In this document: positions 1 to 12,010 of the stretch, piece after piece
Layout: each line of letters starts with the position of its first letter
How positions within the stretch are numbered: position 1 is the first letter of the stretch
Assembly (NCBI GenBank): GCA_016630955.3
Contig: CM050001.1
Location: 620,001-684,000 of the forward strand
Reading direction: 5' to 3'
Source of the DNA: Didymella arachidicola
Taxonomy: Eukaryota; Ascomycota; Dothideomycetes; Pleosporales; Didymellaceae
DNA length: 64,000 nt
Program-made: the position numbers and the translations under genes
Notes under the pieces: generated by a model
Told to the model about the DNA's origin: nothing
Databases searched by the model: none
What the model saw: the letters and a program-made list of their open reading frames with translations, nothing else

Positions 1-2550
1 CTCATGACGCTTTGCCGATTGCAACGCTCCCTTCAAATGAAGCCTGGGCAGCGGACGGACAAGCGAGGGAGTCTTCTTGGGCATTTGTGCATCGCTCCTG
101 GACCCTGGAGCAAAGGATAGCTTTATACAAGAGATGGTCTTCATAGGCTGCAGCTTGAGGCAGCCGCAAAGTTCTCTAGAATCGCTGCCTATGGAATCAC
201 TTCCGTCTGCCGCAGATTTTTGAGACTCCACTTCTCATGCTCCATGTCGTGGCTGGCCCTTATTAGTCCGGTTCCGCTCTGTTGCTATGGGCTATCACTT
301 GCAACGTACCTACCTTTGAACCTCAGGTACCGCGAAGACGACAAGCACGTGATTGTGTAATACGTACGGGGTATGCTGGCTTTCATTTTGCCTGCACCAA
401 ATGGCACATTACCGCGCAGCTGCTGTGCGCAAGACCTGTTGATTTTACGACTGCAGACTCCCTAACTTGTCAGCGCCTGCAGCACGCCAGGAGCCTACCA
501 CGCTCTAACAACCATCTACTCATATTCGCTTCTCTCGGGTCGCCCCTACTCTCTCTTCTCGGCAAGATGGGACTTCGAGCAGTCGAATATTCTTGGCGAA
601 CAACTGCTCCCGTCGCTCTCTAGTCTAGGGCAGCCTGCTGTCCCCGTCAAGTGAAGTGTATCACGTGAAGCTTACGATATCGTCGAGGTATTCTTTGCCA
701 GGACACGACATGCGCATATCTTTGCTTGGTCCTTCTTTGGGTGACCGGTCTTCCCGGGTTGGGCGCAACCGTGAGGCCTATCGAATACGCGCTGTATCTC
801 CCTATCATACGACTCCGGTAGGCGCTCGGTCCGATGCCTGAATGAGGTGTTCGATCGTCTCACGGGCTCTATTACGCTCTTGTCAATGGACACTCGGTGT
901 TATTAAGAGACATAACGCTGGTCAGGATTGATGGTAGATGGCCACACTAACCTACCAAGAGGCCATGCCCAAACTCAGAAAAGATCGCACTGGATGGGCA
1001 TACACAGTACGAGAATTATCAAAGCTGTCCCGGATACCCAAACACCAAGTGATAATCTCCCCCACGACCGAAACAACCTCCCGTTCTGCCGATCTCAATG
1101 TACGAGAGCCACCCAAGTCACCCAACTATAACGGATGTCCGGCATCTCCACACGGCATTGGAACGCCGCGTAAAGCAGCTCCCGTGCGAGACAACGAATC
1201 TTGATAGGCGAAGATTTCGTCCAACTGCAAAACAGAGCTGATTGCTCTTGTAAAACCGCGGTGTTTCGTGTCAATATCTTGCCCATGTCGAATGCGACAA
1301 GACTTCGACAGACATAGCCTAAGAGAGGCGTGAATCTGGGCACTTTTTCTGTTGCTCGTCTCTCCAGTTCTTGACGAGAGCGCCTACCCAATCACCGGAG
1401 GTCTAGACTGTAGAGCGCACATCCCAGCAGACCCACGAGAACTCAATGTTGTTGATGAGAGATCGCAGCCTGCTCAGCTAGCATCATCTAGCCGGACACT
1501 CTACTTATAGATGCATCAATTGCTTCGATACCAGCAATCGTATCCTTACTGGGATCAGTGATAGAGCCTACAAGATTAGTAAGAATCGCCCCATGCGACG
1601 TGCCGCGTTGATGGGCTGATCTCGTCGAGACGGTGCCAGGCACTGGTGGTGGGTCCTCAGCTACCCCAGGGATTGCAATCTGAATTCCGGTAACCATTGC
1701 TCATATTACCTCTGCTGACTCAGAAGGCATTGCTATAGCCTCATCTGGATTGTTATGTGATGGATTTTCAGTCAGCTGAAGCGTTGCAAACCGTGTCTCG
1801 GGGTCGAAGCAATCCACTTTCTTTGACTCAGACCCTCCCATGGTACACGTCTGCGCCTGTTCATGAGCTGTCGATAGACCCGTCCCTGTTCAATCGATAA
1901 CATGGTTAGCACAGCTGGAAGATCCTTCCATCGGTTTTACACTCGAGTTGACCACTATATGGCATCACCGCCTAACTCTTCCAGTGTGTCCAGTTGCTCA
2001 TGCTGCCTGTGATGACATTCTCGAGATTTCCATATTGATGATAGATGACAACATGGTACTCTTATATCTGAACGATGCTGAACTCCGCAGAGACTTATAC
2101 CCTAGCTTCCCAAATGCTGATTTTCGATCAACACCTCGAAGTTCGCGATCTCACCTTGCGGGGCTCCGCCCATGCCCACGACATACTTGTCCAGGTTCCG
2201 CCTTCACGGTTCTTAATACGCATTCCACTCCATGTACATCTCCAAAAAGCCAGAGTCCGGACTCGCAAAGCACAGGCAAAAGCGTCATTCTGAGCGAATC
2301 AGATTGCGTGCAGCGACTGAAGCAGCTGAGGCCCGGCCTTCACCTCGAGGCCGTACCAATGTCTATTGTCGGGCGAGAACAATAGCAGCTGACCCTGCGA
2401 CCCAATTCTCCGCACTTCATCAATGGCTTCTGCTCTTTGACTCTTTCTCTCCTTACACGATTTTCTATCCATACCTCTTTGTTGTCACCGAGCCTTTGCT
2501 CGATTTCCTCCTCGGCTGGTCCGAGCGATCATCACTATACGGTCTCAACG
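1..2550. other. Gene-poor 5' region, no recognisable gene
   Basis: About 2.5 kb with only short, overlapping open frames on both strands, none with a recognisable domain, and no clear exon-intron pattern. Frames near 1948-2612 overlap in different phases and look like chance. The last ~100 bases are pyrimidine-rich and may be the promoter and 5' UTR of the coiled-coil gene starting at 2551. No tRNA or repeat was seen. Confidence 0.5.
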
Positions 2551-5124
2551 ATGGCCGACTCCAACCCATTCGCATTCACTGGTTCCAGAAAACCACAGTC
2601 CATGTCCTCTGAGAGCAGCCAGCGGGCTAGGTTGACAAGGCTCGAGCGAGAAGTCACAACGCTGCAGCGCAACCTTCGAGAAGCAAACGACGCTATCCGA
2701 GAAGCGAACGACGCTAACGCTGCCACCAACAAAGCCGCCAATGACAAGGTACGCGACGCTGAAATAGAAACGCAGCGCGCCCAAAAGGCCGAAGGAATTG
2801 CTCGCAAGGCCTTGTTCGATGTCCACTATCAGCTCACGTTAGCAAAAAAGGCGACGGCAGAACTAGAAGAGAAGATGAAGTTGCAGCAAGTGCAGGAGCA
2901 TCCGATGATGGACTACGAGCTGCAGGTGGAGCCCGAGACAAGCCAGGATTCCCCCTCCAACGTATCCGCCGCCGCCGGAGACAGCAACGAAATTCATGCT
3001 AATTGCCAGCGCGAGCGCACACAGCTCATTGCCCAGTTCGAAGAGCTCTGCAAGACGACCAGCCAACAACATGTAAACGAGCAGCTCGCTGTCGAGGCGG
3101 CATACAAGGCAAAGCTCGAAGAATCACATAAGTCCAAAGATAGCTACATCGAGACACTCGAGGGAAATCTTACAGAAATCACGAACCGTATGGAAGCGTT
3201 GCAGAAGGAAGTTGCACAGAATGCCCGACGAGCGGAGACAGCTATGATCTTCAAGGAGACGGTACAGGCTCGAGAAGACGACCTTTATAAGCTTCAGCTA
3301 CGATTCGAAGAGCAGGCCGTAAACCATCATGCAGAAACCAGCAGAACGAACGCGGAGAAGCAACAAGAGCTGCATGCTGCTGAGGTGGAGCTGATGAGCC
3401 TCAGAAGCGAGATGGGAGGGCTGAGAACCGAGAACAAGAGTTATGCGGAGAAATTGGCCGAGATGCGTGACGAAATCGTGGAGCTTGGAACCAGACAAGA
3501 ACACCAGCGTCGGGTCGAAAAGCATCTGAGCGAGAACAACGACCGCCTCCTTGCGGATCTGCAGGAAGAGCGGATCAGGCACACAACCGCCGTTGCTGAG
3601 TGCGACGAGCTCAAAGTGCAACTGGCGGAGACAGAGAAAGTCTTGCATGATATCGCGGAATCGAAAGCCGAACTTCAAGAAGATTACGACTCATTGAAAT
3701 ATGAGTCCGAATCAGCCGCCGGCGGGGCGGTACAGCAGCTGATGGAGTTGCAGAACGATGCTGACAGACTGCTTGCCGAAGCGGAAGAGCATGCCAGAAA
3801 CATTTCTGGCAGAGACCAGCACATCGACAGCCTTGAGCACGATATCGAGGTCCTGCGAGGTGTGAACGTAAATCTCAAGAATCAGAATGAGATGCTGCAA
3901 GCGTCTAAGAAGGTGCCTCGCAGCCAGCCTGGAGATCATCTCGTGCCAGAACCTGCACTCGAGTTTCTATCACGGCCAGACAGTAACCGAAGCATCAGCA
4001 TGGCGAGCCACACCTCTCTTGCCGACGAGCTCGACCATGACAGCGATTTCTCTGACCAAATCTCCATTGCGGATAAGGAATCCTTACCCAAGCATGTCGG
4101 ACTCGACTTCTCTGGAGTCGAGTGCGTCATCGACGACGCTCCTCATCAACCTGCTCAACCACATCTTACAGTAACCGTCGGCGAAGCTATTGCTAGAACA
4201 CCACGTGCACACCAAGACTCTCCGCAAGAATCCTCACCTGTCGACTCGGCACTGGCCATGTCTCCGATCACTGTGGTGGATGGCGCACCTTTCCGGCCCA
4301 CGCCTGCATTACTTGCGAGTTCCAACATCACAATCATTGGTTCTGAACCGATTGAGACGAATGTGGTCTCTCAACGGCTTACAATGCACGTCTTTAAGCA
4401 GTCCGTCATCCGAATCGACCCCAAGAATCCGGTCCAGCGTCGTACCGCTCCTACTTCCAAGAGGCGCAGTCCACTCGAACTGTTTCCTGCATCTTCTGGC
4501 AGATGGCCGCTCGGAGATGGTCTATGTGATCAGGATGCGGCGTCCGTGGCTACACAAACAACATTCTCAGCAAGTGATTCCCCGACAGTCGTTGGCGACC
4601 TGCCCGATCCTATTGCCAAGAGCCCTCGTATCATCTCCAGTACTCATATTGGCGGCTCAAATCCATACAAAAAAGTCTCGGCGCTGCTATCTCTGCTCGT
4701 TTTCTGTTTCTTCCAGAGGTTGCCTCTTCCGGTCATTGGAATGTTCCTTGCCATAGTCTTGGCCTCGCTGCAACTTTACTCCGCAATCACCAAGCCCGGT
4801 TCCACCTTGTCCGGAAGAGTACTCAACCCTACAGTTCATTACACACTTCACCTGCTGATGTTGCCACTCGCATTCTTCTGCTGGCGTTTCTGGAGCCAGG
4901 TCCATGCTTGGGAACAGGCGAACGGTGTGGGCTTCGGTGAGGGGTTTGGCGGCACATACGACAACTTTGGGCCTTACGGTAACGGCCACTACATTTTGAG
5001 CAAGCTGCCGCTCAACTGGGTGAGTGCCGACAGCCAATTGCCTGTTCGAGCTGTGGAGGCTATCGCCAGCACCGTGAGCGCTTTTGAGGGACTCATTGGA
5101 CTTGCACCCACGCCGTCATTCTAA
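2551..5124 (+). CDS. Large coiled-coil protein with C-terminal membrane segments
   Basis: Single-exon frame of 857 residues from the ATG at 2551; the frame stays open upstream to 2437, but that extension is pyrimidine-rich leader and the 2551 start (MADSNPFAFTGS) looks natural. Residues about 20-130 and 160-475 are rich in Glu, Gln, Lys, Ala and Leu with heptad character, so a long coiled coil is expected. A Ser/Pro/Asp-rich linker follows. Hydrophobic stretches lie at about 710-745 and 759-780, then a Gly/Phe/Tyr-rich tail. The layout (long cytosolic coiled coil, tail-proximal membrane hairpin) resembles tethering or nuclear-envelope proteins, but I do not recognise the family and assign no function. 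The coding sequence shows no break. Confidence 0.85.
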   Translation: MADSNPFAFTGSRKPQSMSSESSQRARLTRLEREVTTLQRNLREANDAIREANDANAATNKAANDKVRDAEIETQRAQKAEGIARKALFDVHYQLTLAKKATAELEEKMKLQQVQEHPMMDYELQVEPETSQDSPSNVSAAAGDSNEIHANCQRERTQLIAQFEELCKTTSQQHVNEQLAVEAAYKAKLEESHKSKDSYIETLEGNLTEITNRMEALQKEVAQNARRAETAMIFKETVQAREDDLYKLQLRFEEQAVNHHAETSRTNAEKQQELHAAEVELMSLRSEMGGLRTENKSYAEKLAEMRDEIVELGTRQEHQRRVEKHLSENNDRLLADLQEERIRHTTAVAECDELKVQLAETEKVLHDIAESKAELQEDYDSLKYESESAAGGAVQQLMELQNDADRLLAEAEEHARNISGRDQHIDSLEHDIEVLRGVNVNLKNQNEMLQASKKVPRSQPGDHLVPEPALEFLSRPDSNRSISMASHTSLADELDHDSDFSDQISIADKESLPKHVGLDFSGVECVIDDAPHQPAQPHLTVTVGEAIARTPRAHQDSPQESSPVDSALAMSPITVVDGAPFRPTPALLASSNITIIGSEPIETNVVSQRLTMHVFKQSVIRIDPKNPVQRRTAPTSKRRSPLELFPASSGRWPLGDGLCDQDAASVATQTTFSASDSPTVVGDLPDPIAKSPRIISSTHIGGSNPYKKVSALLSLLVFCFFQRLPLPVIGMFLAIVLASLQLYSAITKPGSTLSGRVLNPTVHYTLHLLMLPLAFFCWRFWSQVHAWEQANGVGFGEGFGGTYDNFGPYGNGHYILSKLPLNWVSADSQLPVRAVEAIASTVSAFEGLIGLAPTPSF

Positions 5125-6294
5125 GCGCAGATACGAAGTGTAATACACGTTGAGCATCTGTTAGGCTAGGCGTATGAGGTATGAGAAGCGGCGTACACGC
5201 AAACGCCACGCTGAGCCCTGGTGGCCGTGGTAACCCTGGAGGTTGCCGCACAGCTGTGGAATAACGAGGAGCGGTGCATGTATTTGGGCAGTTTCCTTCC
5301 AATTTCCGTCGTTTTCGAGGCTTTACTTCTGGTCCTCTCAACATCTCTTGTAACACGATACCCCGATCTGTTCTGTTTTCTCTCATCTCCGTAGCCAACT
5401 TCTTCAGACAGAAAATATTTCTCAAATGCTACGTAGCCTCTCCTAGTGTATAAGCGCCATTGAAACTCAGTTCTATCGCACGATGGTGATGTTGGTCAAT
5501 ATCTAAAGAATGAACGGTCTCGAACGACTGTCAAGGCTGGGGCTTTTCCTCGTCCGTCATGCTTGGAGGCTATGCATCAAGGACCCTTTTCAGTCTATCT
5601 CTGCGTTGTGGAGCAATCACGCATAATCAAGGCATCAGCTGCTCTGATGCAGTGCTACAACTACTCATCTAGAAAAGCTGCACGTACATCTTCCTGGTAT
5701 TTACGAAATTTGCTCAGTCTTTGTCAACGTTGTCAACTGTCTCAAGTTCTGCAGCCTTGCATATCTATATCTTTGAAATTCATTCTCAATTGCAGGGGCC
5801 TTGCACAATGAGTCTTTTCCTGGTATGCTCATCATACCAAGAGCGAGGACGAGGCCCTGGAACCATACGTCCAACAGAAGGTATTAGGAGGGCTACGGTA
5901 GGCTTTGCGGGTCCTTGGAGGGAGGTAGAACCAGGTGCTGTTGCGAGAGACAAATTTGAGGGGCTAAGTTGCTTCTCTCTAGGTTTGGCATTTGGACTTG
6001 GTAAACTTCATAGCCTGTTGCACTAACACAGACCCCGACGATTTGGGTCCTTGATAGCTATATTTGCTGCGCAGAAAACTACTAAACAACGAGGATACTG
6101 ACGAAGCCCCTAGGCCTCTCGACCTGCCGAACCGAGCATGGAGTGCAGTAATTGGAAGATTGAGGGCGCATGTATGCATGTTTTTGCTGGAGAGATTTCT
6201 CAGTGACTTCTTGTATCATCTCAATCTACGGAAAGTGTCGCCAGAACGTACTCCCAAATACCACAAAAGATCTATCGAGCTGATAATATACCAA
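5125..6294. other. Intergenic region, convergent gene ends
   Basis: About 1.2 kb between the 3' ends of the coiled-coil gene and the minus-strand reductase. Only short open frames without family resemblance are present, and no repeat was recognised. Confidence 0.5.
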
Positions 6295-7008
6295 TCAGCT
6301 CCCTGCCAGTCTCGTAACAGCAGGCATCTTCCTCACCCACTCTTCAGCCTTGCCCTCCACAGCATCCACCAACCATCTTGCTAACAGACTGCGATTCGTA
6401 TTCATCGTCCAACCTTTTGCTCCCATCGGCCCAACATACAACTTCCCCTCCTCCCTGCCCTTGCACCAGCTCTGGTCGTCAGGCTCACCCGGAATTGCTG
6501 CGATCCTGAAAATCGTCCAATCGATATCGCTCGCCTCGCTTTCGAACATGGCTGTGTTTTTGATAAGATCGCGGTACATGGCGTTCGCTTTGAGCCTCAG
6601 GTATGCCATAATCATCGGCCTGATGAGAATGTAGGAGTCTTCAGGGCGCGAGATAGCGATGGTGCCCATGAGCAAGATCTTCTTGACACCGTGTTGGCGC
6701 ATGGCTGGGATGACTGTGTTACGATACATGTCGGTATAGAGGGTAGGATTGGTGTGAGGGTGGTTTATGTCACCGCCCAGATGCGATATGATGGCCGAGC
6801 AGCCTTTGAGAGCGGACGAGAAGGTGTTGTAATCGTTCAGCTCGCCCTTGATGACGGTAAGCTGAGAGTTGGAAGATAGGTCGTTGGGTATCTTGGAGGG
6901 GCTGCGGGCATATGCAACAACGGGGTGACTGCGATAGAGCAACTCTCGGATGACGCAGATGCCTGCTGGACCGGTGCTGCCGAGGACGAGGACCTTGGAT
7001 GAAGACAT
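6295..7008 (-). CDS. NAD(P)-binding Rossmann-fold reductase (atypical SDR, NmrA-like)
   Basis: Single exon, 237 residues. The start is the ATG at 7008, chosen because the dinucleotide-binding motif follows at once (VLVLGSTGPAG, residues 6-16, GxxGxxG type); the frame is open 11 codons further upstream. Other family hallmarks are the second-strand YARSP segment, the KGELND segment that follows, and KKILLMGTIAI in the core. Length fits compact atypical SDR proteins that use NAD(P)H, often with unknown substrates. It is head to head with the Zn2Cys6 regulator at 7798 and shares about 790 bp of upstream DNA with it, so co-regulation is possible. The substrate is unknown. Confidence 0.85.
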   Translation of the reverse strand: MSSSKVLVLGSTGPAGICVIRELLYRSHPVVAYARSPSKIPNDLSSNSQLTVIKGELNDYNTFSSALKGCSAIISHLGGDINHPHTNPTLYTDMYRNTVIPAMRQHGVKKILLMGTIAISRPEDSYILIRPMIMAYLRLKANAMYRDLIKNTAMFESEASDIDWTIFRIAAIPGEPDDQSWCKGREEGKLYVGPMGAKGWTMNTNRSLLARWLVDAVEGKAEEWVRKMPAVTRLAGS

Positions 7009-7797
7009 TCTGAGTAGAGATGGTGAGTTCTGATGTTTCAAGGATGTAGCTCACGAGTTTAAATTCTTTTCAGGTGCAGACCAATGGTCTTTTATACGAG
7101 ACATTAAAGTATCCGCGACCTGGGCTTCTTGCGCGCGCCGCGCGGGTGGTCTCTGGACCGGACGAAAAGCGCCAGCCCTCACGACGCGCGCGTGAGATCG
7201 GCTCAAGTCAATAGTATCTCAATTATGCCAGCCGCAGAACCTGAAGTATTGTGAAGATGATCTTGTGAGGCAGCTTCTGGAAACGTGGGAGGCACCTGTT
7301 GCCCCTGTCGAGGTCTTTCACCATCTTATGAACCTACTGATGGCTACAAAACTACGTTCGAGCTTCAATCTATCTCCTTGGGAATAAATTTCCTATCAGA
7401 GTTGCCAGAATGGCTACGAGACATGCTGCAGTGCAATGTCCGCACCCAGCTTCCCTCGCGCTGCATGCTCACCGAGACGAGTCTTACATTTGTAAATCTG
7501 CACATAGTGACGTCAGCGTGAACTATGCTCTTGCTGTTCGCGAACGGCATGACATACATCAACACTTCGATACAGAGATGAGATCAGCAATCAAAGGGCA
7601 AGTGAGAGATGGGAGCTGATGGAATGGAGATGCAGGAACAACATAGACGTTGAGTGGTCGGATAAGGCATGGCTGGCACCCGCGCGGCCTTCTAGCGCCA
7701 CTATTGATGGATGTCCCGCGCGCGCTGATTGTGGCCTGCTCCGCTCTCTCCCTCTCATCATCGAAAACTTGTAGCGCGGCATCATTGAGCCAGACCC
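7009..7797. other. Divergent intergenic region, reductase / Zn2Cys6 regulator
   Basis: A 789-bp shared upstream region. It holds the TATA-like box at 7089-7096 and a GC-rich patch at about 7130-7200 with several GCGCGC runs. No further gene is supported. Confidence 0.5.
7089..7096 (-). promoter_or_regulatory. Putative TATA box of the NAD(P)-binding reductase
   Basis: TATAAAAG on the minus strand, 81-88 bp upstream of the ATG at 7008. Spacing and sequence fit a fungal core promoter; position is the only evidence. Confidence 0.45.
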
Positions 7798-9615
7798 ATG
7801 ATGCTCAGTGTCAGACATAGCGCCGGAAGTTGCTGGACATGCAAAGTCCGTCGAAAAGGGTGCGATCTGAACCTTCCCGCTTGTAGGGACTGCACGTCGC
7901 TGGGCATCGTTTGCCATTACGGGCCGAGGCCAGAGTGGATGGATGGCGGCAAACAACAGCAGCAGAAAGCCGACTTGCTCAAGAAAGAGATCAAACACAA
8001 TCGTCGAACGAAGAACCGGTTGTGGGCTAAGCGTGCATCTAGGGTTGACCTTGACGAAACGGGGTCACTCGATTCTGGCGCGCGGTCATCAGAACGAAAT
8101 GCAGACGCAGTCCCGCGTCGTGGACCTATAACACCTGTCGCCACTCCACCAGATCCTGCTCGTTCTGCGTCAATAGCGAGACAAAGTGATCTCGAACAGG
8201 CAAATCACGATCTCGATGCGAGATCTGTAGCTAGAGATGCAGCATCCGCGGAGCAACACGACCTTGAGCCGGGCCTGTTGATGGCATATCTCGACTATGC
8301 CTTTCCGGTTCTGTTCCCGTTTTACAAGCCATCGATCTTCGAAGGGGGCAGAGCCTGGCTACTCACGTTGGCTATGAGATACCCTGTCTTTTGCCACAAC
8401 GTTGTTGGTCTGGCGGCCTGCTTCTACTCCGCCGTACCTGCACTACCAGGACTCGAGAACGACGGTTGTGCTGCAATGGCAAAGTCTGAGCTGGGCAGTA
8501 ACATCGAACAAGCTGTTAAGGGTGTACAAGACTCCCTCAAGGACCTATCACATAGGGGCGTTAGTCATTCGCTGGCCGATAATGTTCGACTCCTAGGAAA
8601 TATCGTGCAGCTCGTCAACTTTGAGGTCGTTTTTGCGTCCTCAGAGAATTGGCACATACATTTGACCGCTGCAGTGGATCTCTATTCGCAGACCATTGAG
8701 CATCACGGAAACGGTCGCCAGGGCGTACCGCCGATGGGCACAATGCTTGAGAGCCTTCGTGGCGCTGTCCCGTCGAATTGTTCCATCTGGTCGGCCGAAC
8801 AAGCTGCATTACGTTTCTTCACTGCTCTGGTGATATATCAAGACATCATTGCCTGCACGGTTCGCGAGCAAGCTTCCACGTTGATGGTTTACTACGACGG
8901 AATTCTTTCCAACACCTCCCATTCTCAAGAACCAGGCTTACTGAATCTTGAAGAGTTTGTTGGATGTCAGAACTGGGTCTTGCGAGCCATTGCCGAAATC
9001 TCCGCCTTGGACCAGTGGAAAAAACAAGCCAAGCGGGCTGGGATACTTGATGTCATGGACCTTGTGCGTCGTGCTAGCACTATACAGAATGACCTTCAGG
9101 CAGGTACAGTGAATCTTGAGAGTTTCGGCTCAGGTTCAGAAGCACTTGCGCCGCTTAGCCCATACCAGCCTCTCGAGATAATCTTCGCCAAATCAAACAT
9201 CACCAACGGTCTGTCTGCATCGCAACTTGTAGATCGGTCTATCGTCAGCCAAATATGGGCCGATGCCGCTCAGGTCTACCTTACCAGCGTGCTTTCTGGC
9301 TGGCAGCCACGTAACGTTGAGCTTCGCAATCACGTTGCACACGCCGTCGATCTCTTGAGCAAAATTGACAACACAAGTTGGCTCCGAGCTCTCGTGTGGC
9401 CCATATGCGTCACTGGCTGTTTTGCCACGGAGGAACAGGAAACGGCTTTCCGCAACGTGGCGAACGCGTCTGGTGGACTTGCTATGTTCGGTACCATGCG
9501 CGATGCACTTGCAATCATGGAGAAGGTGTGGAGTGTACGGGCTCACTTAGACGCCGATACATGGGATGTGGCGTCCTGCATGCGCATCTTGGGGTACAGT
9601 GTTCTGTTAGTCTGA
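7798..9615 (+). CDS. Zn(II)2Cys6 fungal transcription factor
   Basis: Unspliced frame of 605 residues. The N-terminus carries the binuclear zinc cluster: cysteines 12, 15, 22, 29, 32 and 39 have the spacing CX2CX6CX6CX2CX6C, followed by a basic Gln/Lys-rich linker (about 50-80) suited to DNA contact. The remainder, with LEPGLLMAYLDYAFPVLFPF near residue 160, fits the Fungal_trans_2-type regulatory region of this class. Two adjacent ATGs (7798, 7801) could start it. It is divergent from the reductase at 7008 and convergent with the GMC oxidoreductase (124 bp between stops). By analogy with other fungal loci it may regulate these neighbours; that is inference. Confidence 0.92.
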   Translation: MMLSVRHSAGSCWTCKVRRKGCDLNLPACRDCTSLGIVCHYGPRPEWMDGGKQQQQKADLLKKEIKHNRRTKNRLWAKRASRVDLDETGSLDSGARSSERNADAVPRRGPITPVATPPDPARSASIARQSDLEQANHDLDARSVARDAASAEQHDLEPGLLMAYLDYAFPVLFPFYKPSIFEGGRAWLLTLAMRYPVFCHNVVGLAACFYSAVPALPGLENDGCAAMAKSELGSNIEQAVKGVQDSLKDLSHRGVSHSLADNVRLLGNIVQLVNFEVVFASSENWHIHLTAAVDLYSQTIEHHGNGRQGVPPMGTMLESLRGAVPSNCSIWSAEQAALRFFTALVIYQDIIACTVREQASTLMVYYDGILSNTSHSQEPGLLNLEEFVGCQNWVLRAIAEISALDQWKKQAKRAGILDVMDLVRRASTIQNDLQAGTVNLESFGSGSEALAPLSPYQPLEIIFAKSNITNGLSASQLVDRSIVSQIWADAAQVYLTSVLSGWQPRNVELRNHVAHAVDLLSKIDNTSWLRALVWPICVTGCFATEEQETAFRNVANASGGLAMFGTMRDALAIMEKVWSVRAHLDADTWDVASCMRILGYSVLLV

Positions 9616-9739
9616 TGCTCTGCTCACAATCGGAACACCATGACGCTCAAGCCTGCTGCAGAAATTGCGACACAATATTTCTTATTGAGATCTACGCTCT
9701 CAGTTGTACCACGCGCAAGATGCGCGGCGGGCCAGAGAC

Positions 9740-11917
9740 TCAGTAACCCTTCTTACCAATACCCTTGATGAGATCAGCTCCTCGCTCCGCAACCGCGTAC
9801 ACGGTTGTCATGGTGTGACTCGCTGGCAGCATGGGAAAGACACTGGCATCCACGATCCTCAAGCCATCAATGCCGTACACTTTCAACTCTCCATCCACAA
9901 CACCGCCCTCCTCGCGTTTAGCCAGCCTACAGCTTCCAGCAGGATGCCACAAAGTACTCGCACTGTTCTTGATGTACGCATCGATATCCGCGTCAGACGT
10001 GACATTCGCGCCAGGCGTGGCTTCGAAAGGCTTCAGTTCGGCGATCGAAGGTTGGGCAACGAGGTGGCGGGAATAGCGCACGGCTTCACGAAGCAGAACG
10101 GTATCCAGTGGGTTGCGCAAGAATCCGGCATCGGCGATGGGCGCATCAAAGATGCTCTTGGAGGATGCTTTGACGCTGCCACGAGAGTACGGATGCTGCA
10201 ACCCAAGGAACATCACACCGTCGGACCAGATGACTTCGAGAAAGGCAGCATCTTTGGCGAGAAGCTTGGAGTTCAGCGATTCGTAAGATGCCGAGTAGCC
10301 TGCGACGACTTCGGCCGGAGAATTGGGTGGGAGGGATTTGGAAGCATCGGCGGCAAGTGCAGCTGCATGGATTGCAGAACTGGCGTTCGTGTATGTTGAA
10401 AGAGGAAGAAATTGGAGAAAATCGCCGGTGGGTGACGTGTAGGGGCCCCGATGTTTGGCACCATACTCGGCGCGAGCTTCAGCAGCAAACGTGGCGTTCG
10501 ATGTCAGTGAACTACTCTGTGCGAGAGTGGTGTTGACTTCGGGCATGTCAGTCTAAGGGTTGTTCACGAGCGTTTGCCTTACTTACTGGCGTTGACCACC
10601 ATCACATAGACATGGTCGTGCAGACCTTGACCAACCGCCGGAAGATCGACGACAGTAGGCACACCGATCTTCGAGAGTAGCGCTGGGTCACCGATCCCGG
10701 ACACTTGCAGCAGCTGGGGAGTGTGCAGTGATCCTGCGGCTATGATGACTTCCCGTTTGGCATTGACTGATTGGACAGTCGCCTTGGACGAAGCAGCAAA
10801 CTGTTTGGAAGGAATCAGCCAGCGATCTTCCGCACACATGGCGACAGACTTACTTCAACACCAGTCGCTTTGACGGTGCGGTTGGTGCGTGTCAAGATAC
10901 GAGTCGCCTGGTGGCCAGCAATAAGATGAAAATTCTTGCGCTTTGCAGCGGTGTCATAGTACGCCTCATCGGCAGACGAGCGCCTGTAATTTGTTGGATC
11001 CATGTTGTGAGTGCTGAAGTAACCACCAATGGCATTTCCGTTGGCCTGATCCTGCGGGATTGGGATCTTTAGGCTACGTGTTGCTTCGACCAGATTCTCT
11101 GTTCATCGTCAGTCTCGGCTGTTTAGACCAGCACATTACGCTGCGTCTCACTTACTCGTCGTAGGCCAGAAGAAAGGAGAGTAGGTCGAATGCATTAAAC
11201 CTTTTGTGCCGTGCGCACTCGCGTCCCAGGTGATGTTGTACTCATCGCGAATTTCTTTTACCGGCGGGGTGAAGATTTCGTTCTGTACGTGTAAGCAGAT
11301 GACACAACGAAATTCGAGCCCTTCCTACCTTCTTGAAGTACGGAAGCAAACTGTCCCAGTTCCATCCTTCTTCGCCGAGGGCCTCCCAACCATCGTAATC
11401 TGACTTTGCACCGCGGTCGAAGATCATGCGATTGAGCTTCGTGGAGCCACCGACAACTTTGCCTTGCGCAATTGAGACATTGCGTCCTCCCAGATAGTCG
11501 CTCGCGGCATAAGTCGTGTTCCAGTCATACTTCGTGCCTACAGCTCCGCCCGCAAGTCCAGGGATGGTGACGAAGTCTTCATTTTGGTCACTATTTCTCT
11601 GTCAGCGCTAACCCAGGAAGCCAATTTATCCAGGACTTACAATTCGCCAGCTTCAATAACGAGGACTGTTGTGGCTGCATGATGTCAATGAAAGCTGTGT
11701 GGCGTGTAGTTGTGACTTGCTTACCCCGTTGTTCAGACAGTCGATTCGCAACAGTCAGACCCGATGCACCCCCTCCAACAATGACATAATCGTATTCCTT
11801 GAGCAGTTGGTCTGCTCGAGTGACAAGGAGACCGTTGAAAAGAGGGTGCGCGATGGCACTTGATGCGGAGAGAGCGATCGTCCAGGTAGCAAGGCTGCGT
11901 TTGCCCGTTGACAACAT
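9740..11917 (-). CDS. Secreted GMC-family FAD oxidoreductase, seven exons
   Basis: Hand-spliced exons 11725-11917, 11641-11674, 11329-11590, 11156-11282, 10854-11098, 10587-10800 and 9740-10536 give 623 residues in phase. Residues 1-23 form a signal peptide. The FAD motif YVIVGGGASGL lies at about 44-54, VLVIEAGE follows at the exon 1-2 junction region, and the GMC signature GKVVGGSTKLNRM is in exon 3. The C-terminal domain has the catalytic pair His556 (WHPAGSC) and His599 (PASHTMTT). The family oxidises alcohols or sugars with FAD (aryl-alcohol, choline and glucose oxidases and dehydrogenases); the substrate cannot be read here. The last acceptor (GAAG at 10537-10540) is the only one that keeps phase, and a CTGAC branch point sits just before it. 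Confidence 0.9.
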
Positions 11918-12010
11918 GCTGAAAGAGTGCGAATTTGAAGGAATGTAAGAAGGCTGCAGTGTTGCACCAAGAGGCTCAATTGGATATGTGGCACTGCACG
12001 TATGCACGTG

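Noticed and set aside
282..2385. Several frames of 60-145 codons considered as small genes.
   Set aside because: They overlap in conflicting phases, several start at non-ATG codons, and none resembles a known family or shows splice-linked continuation.
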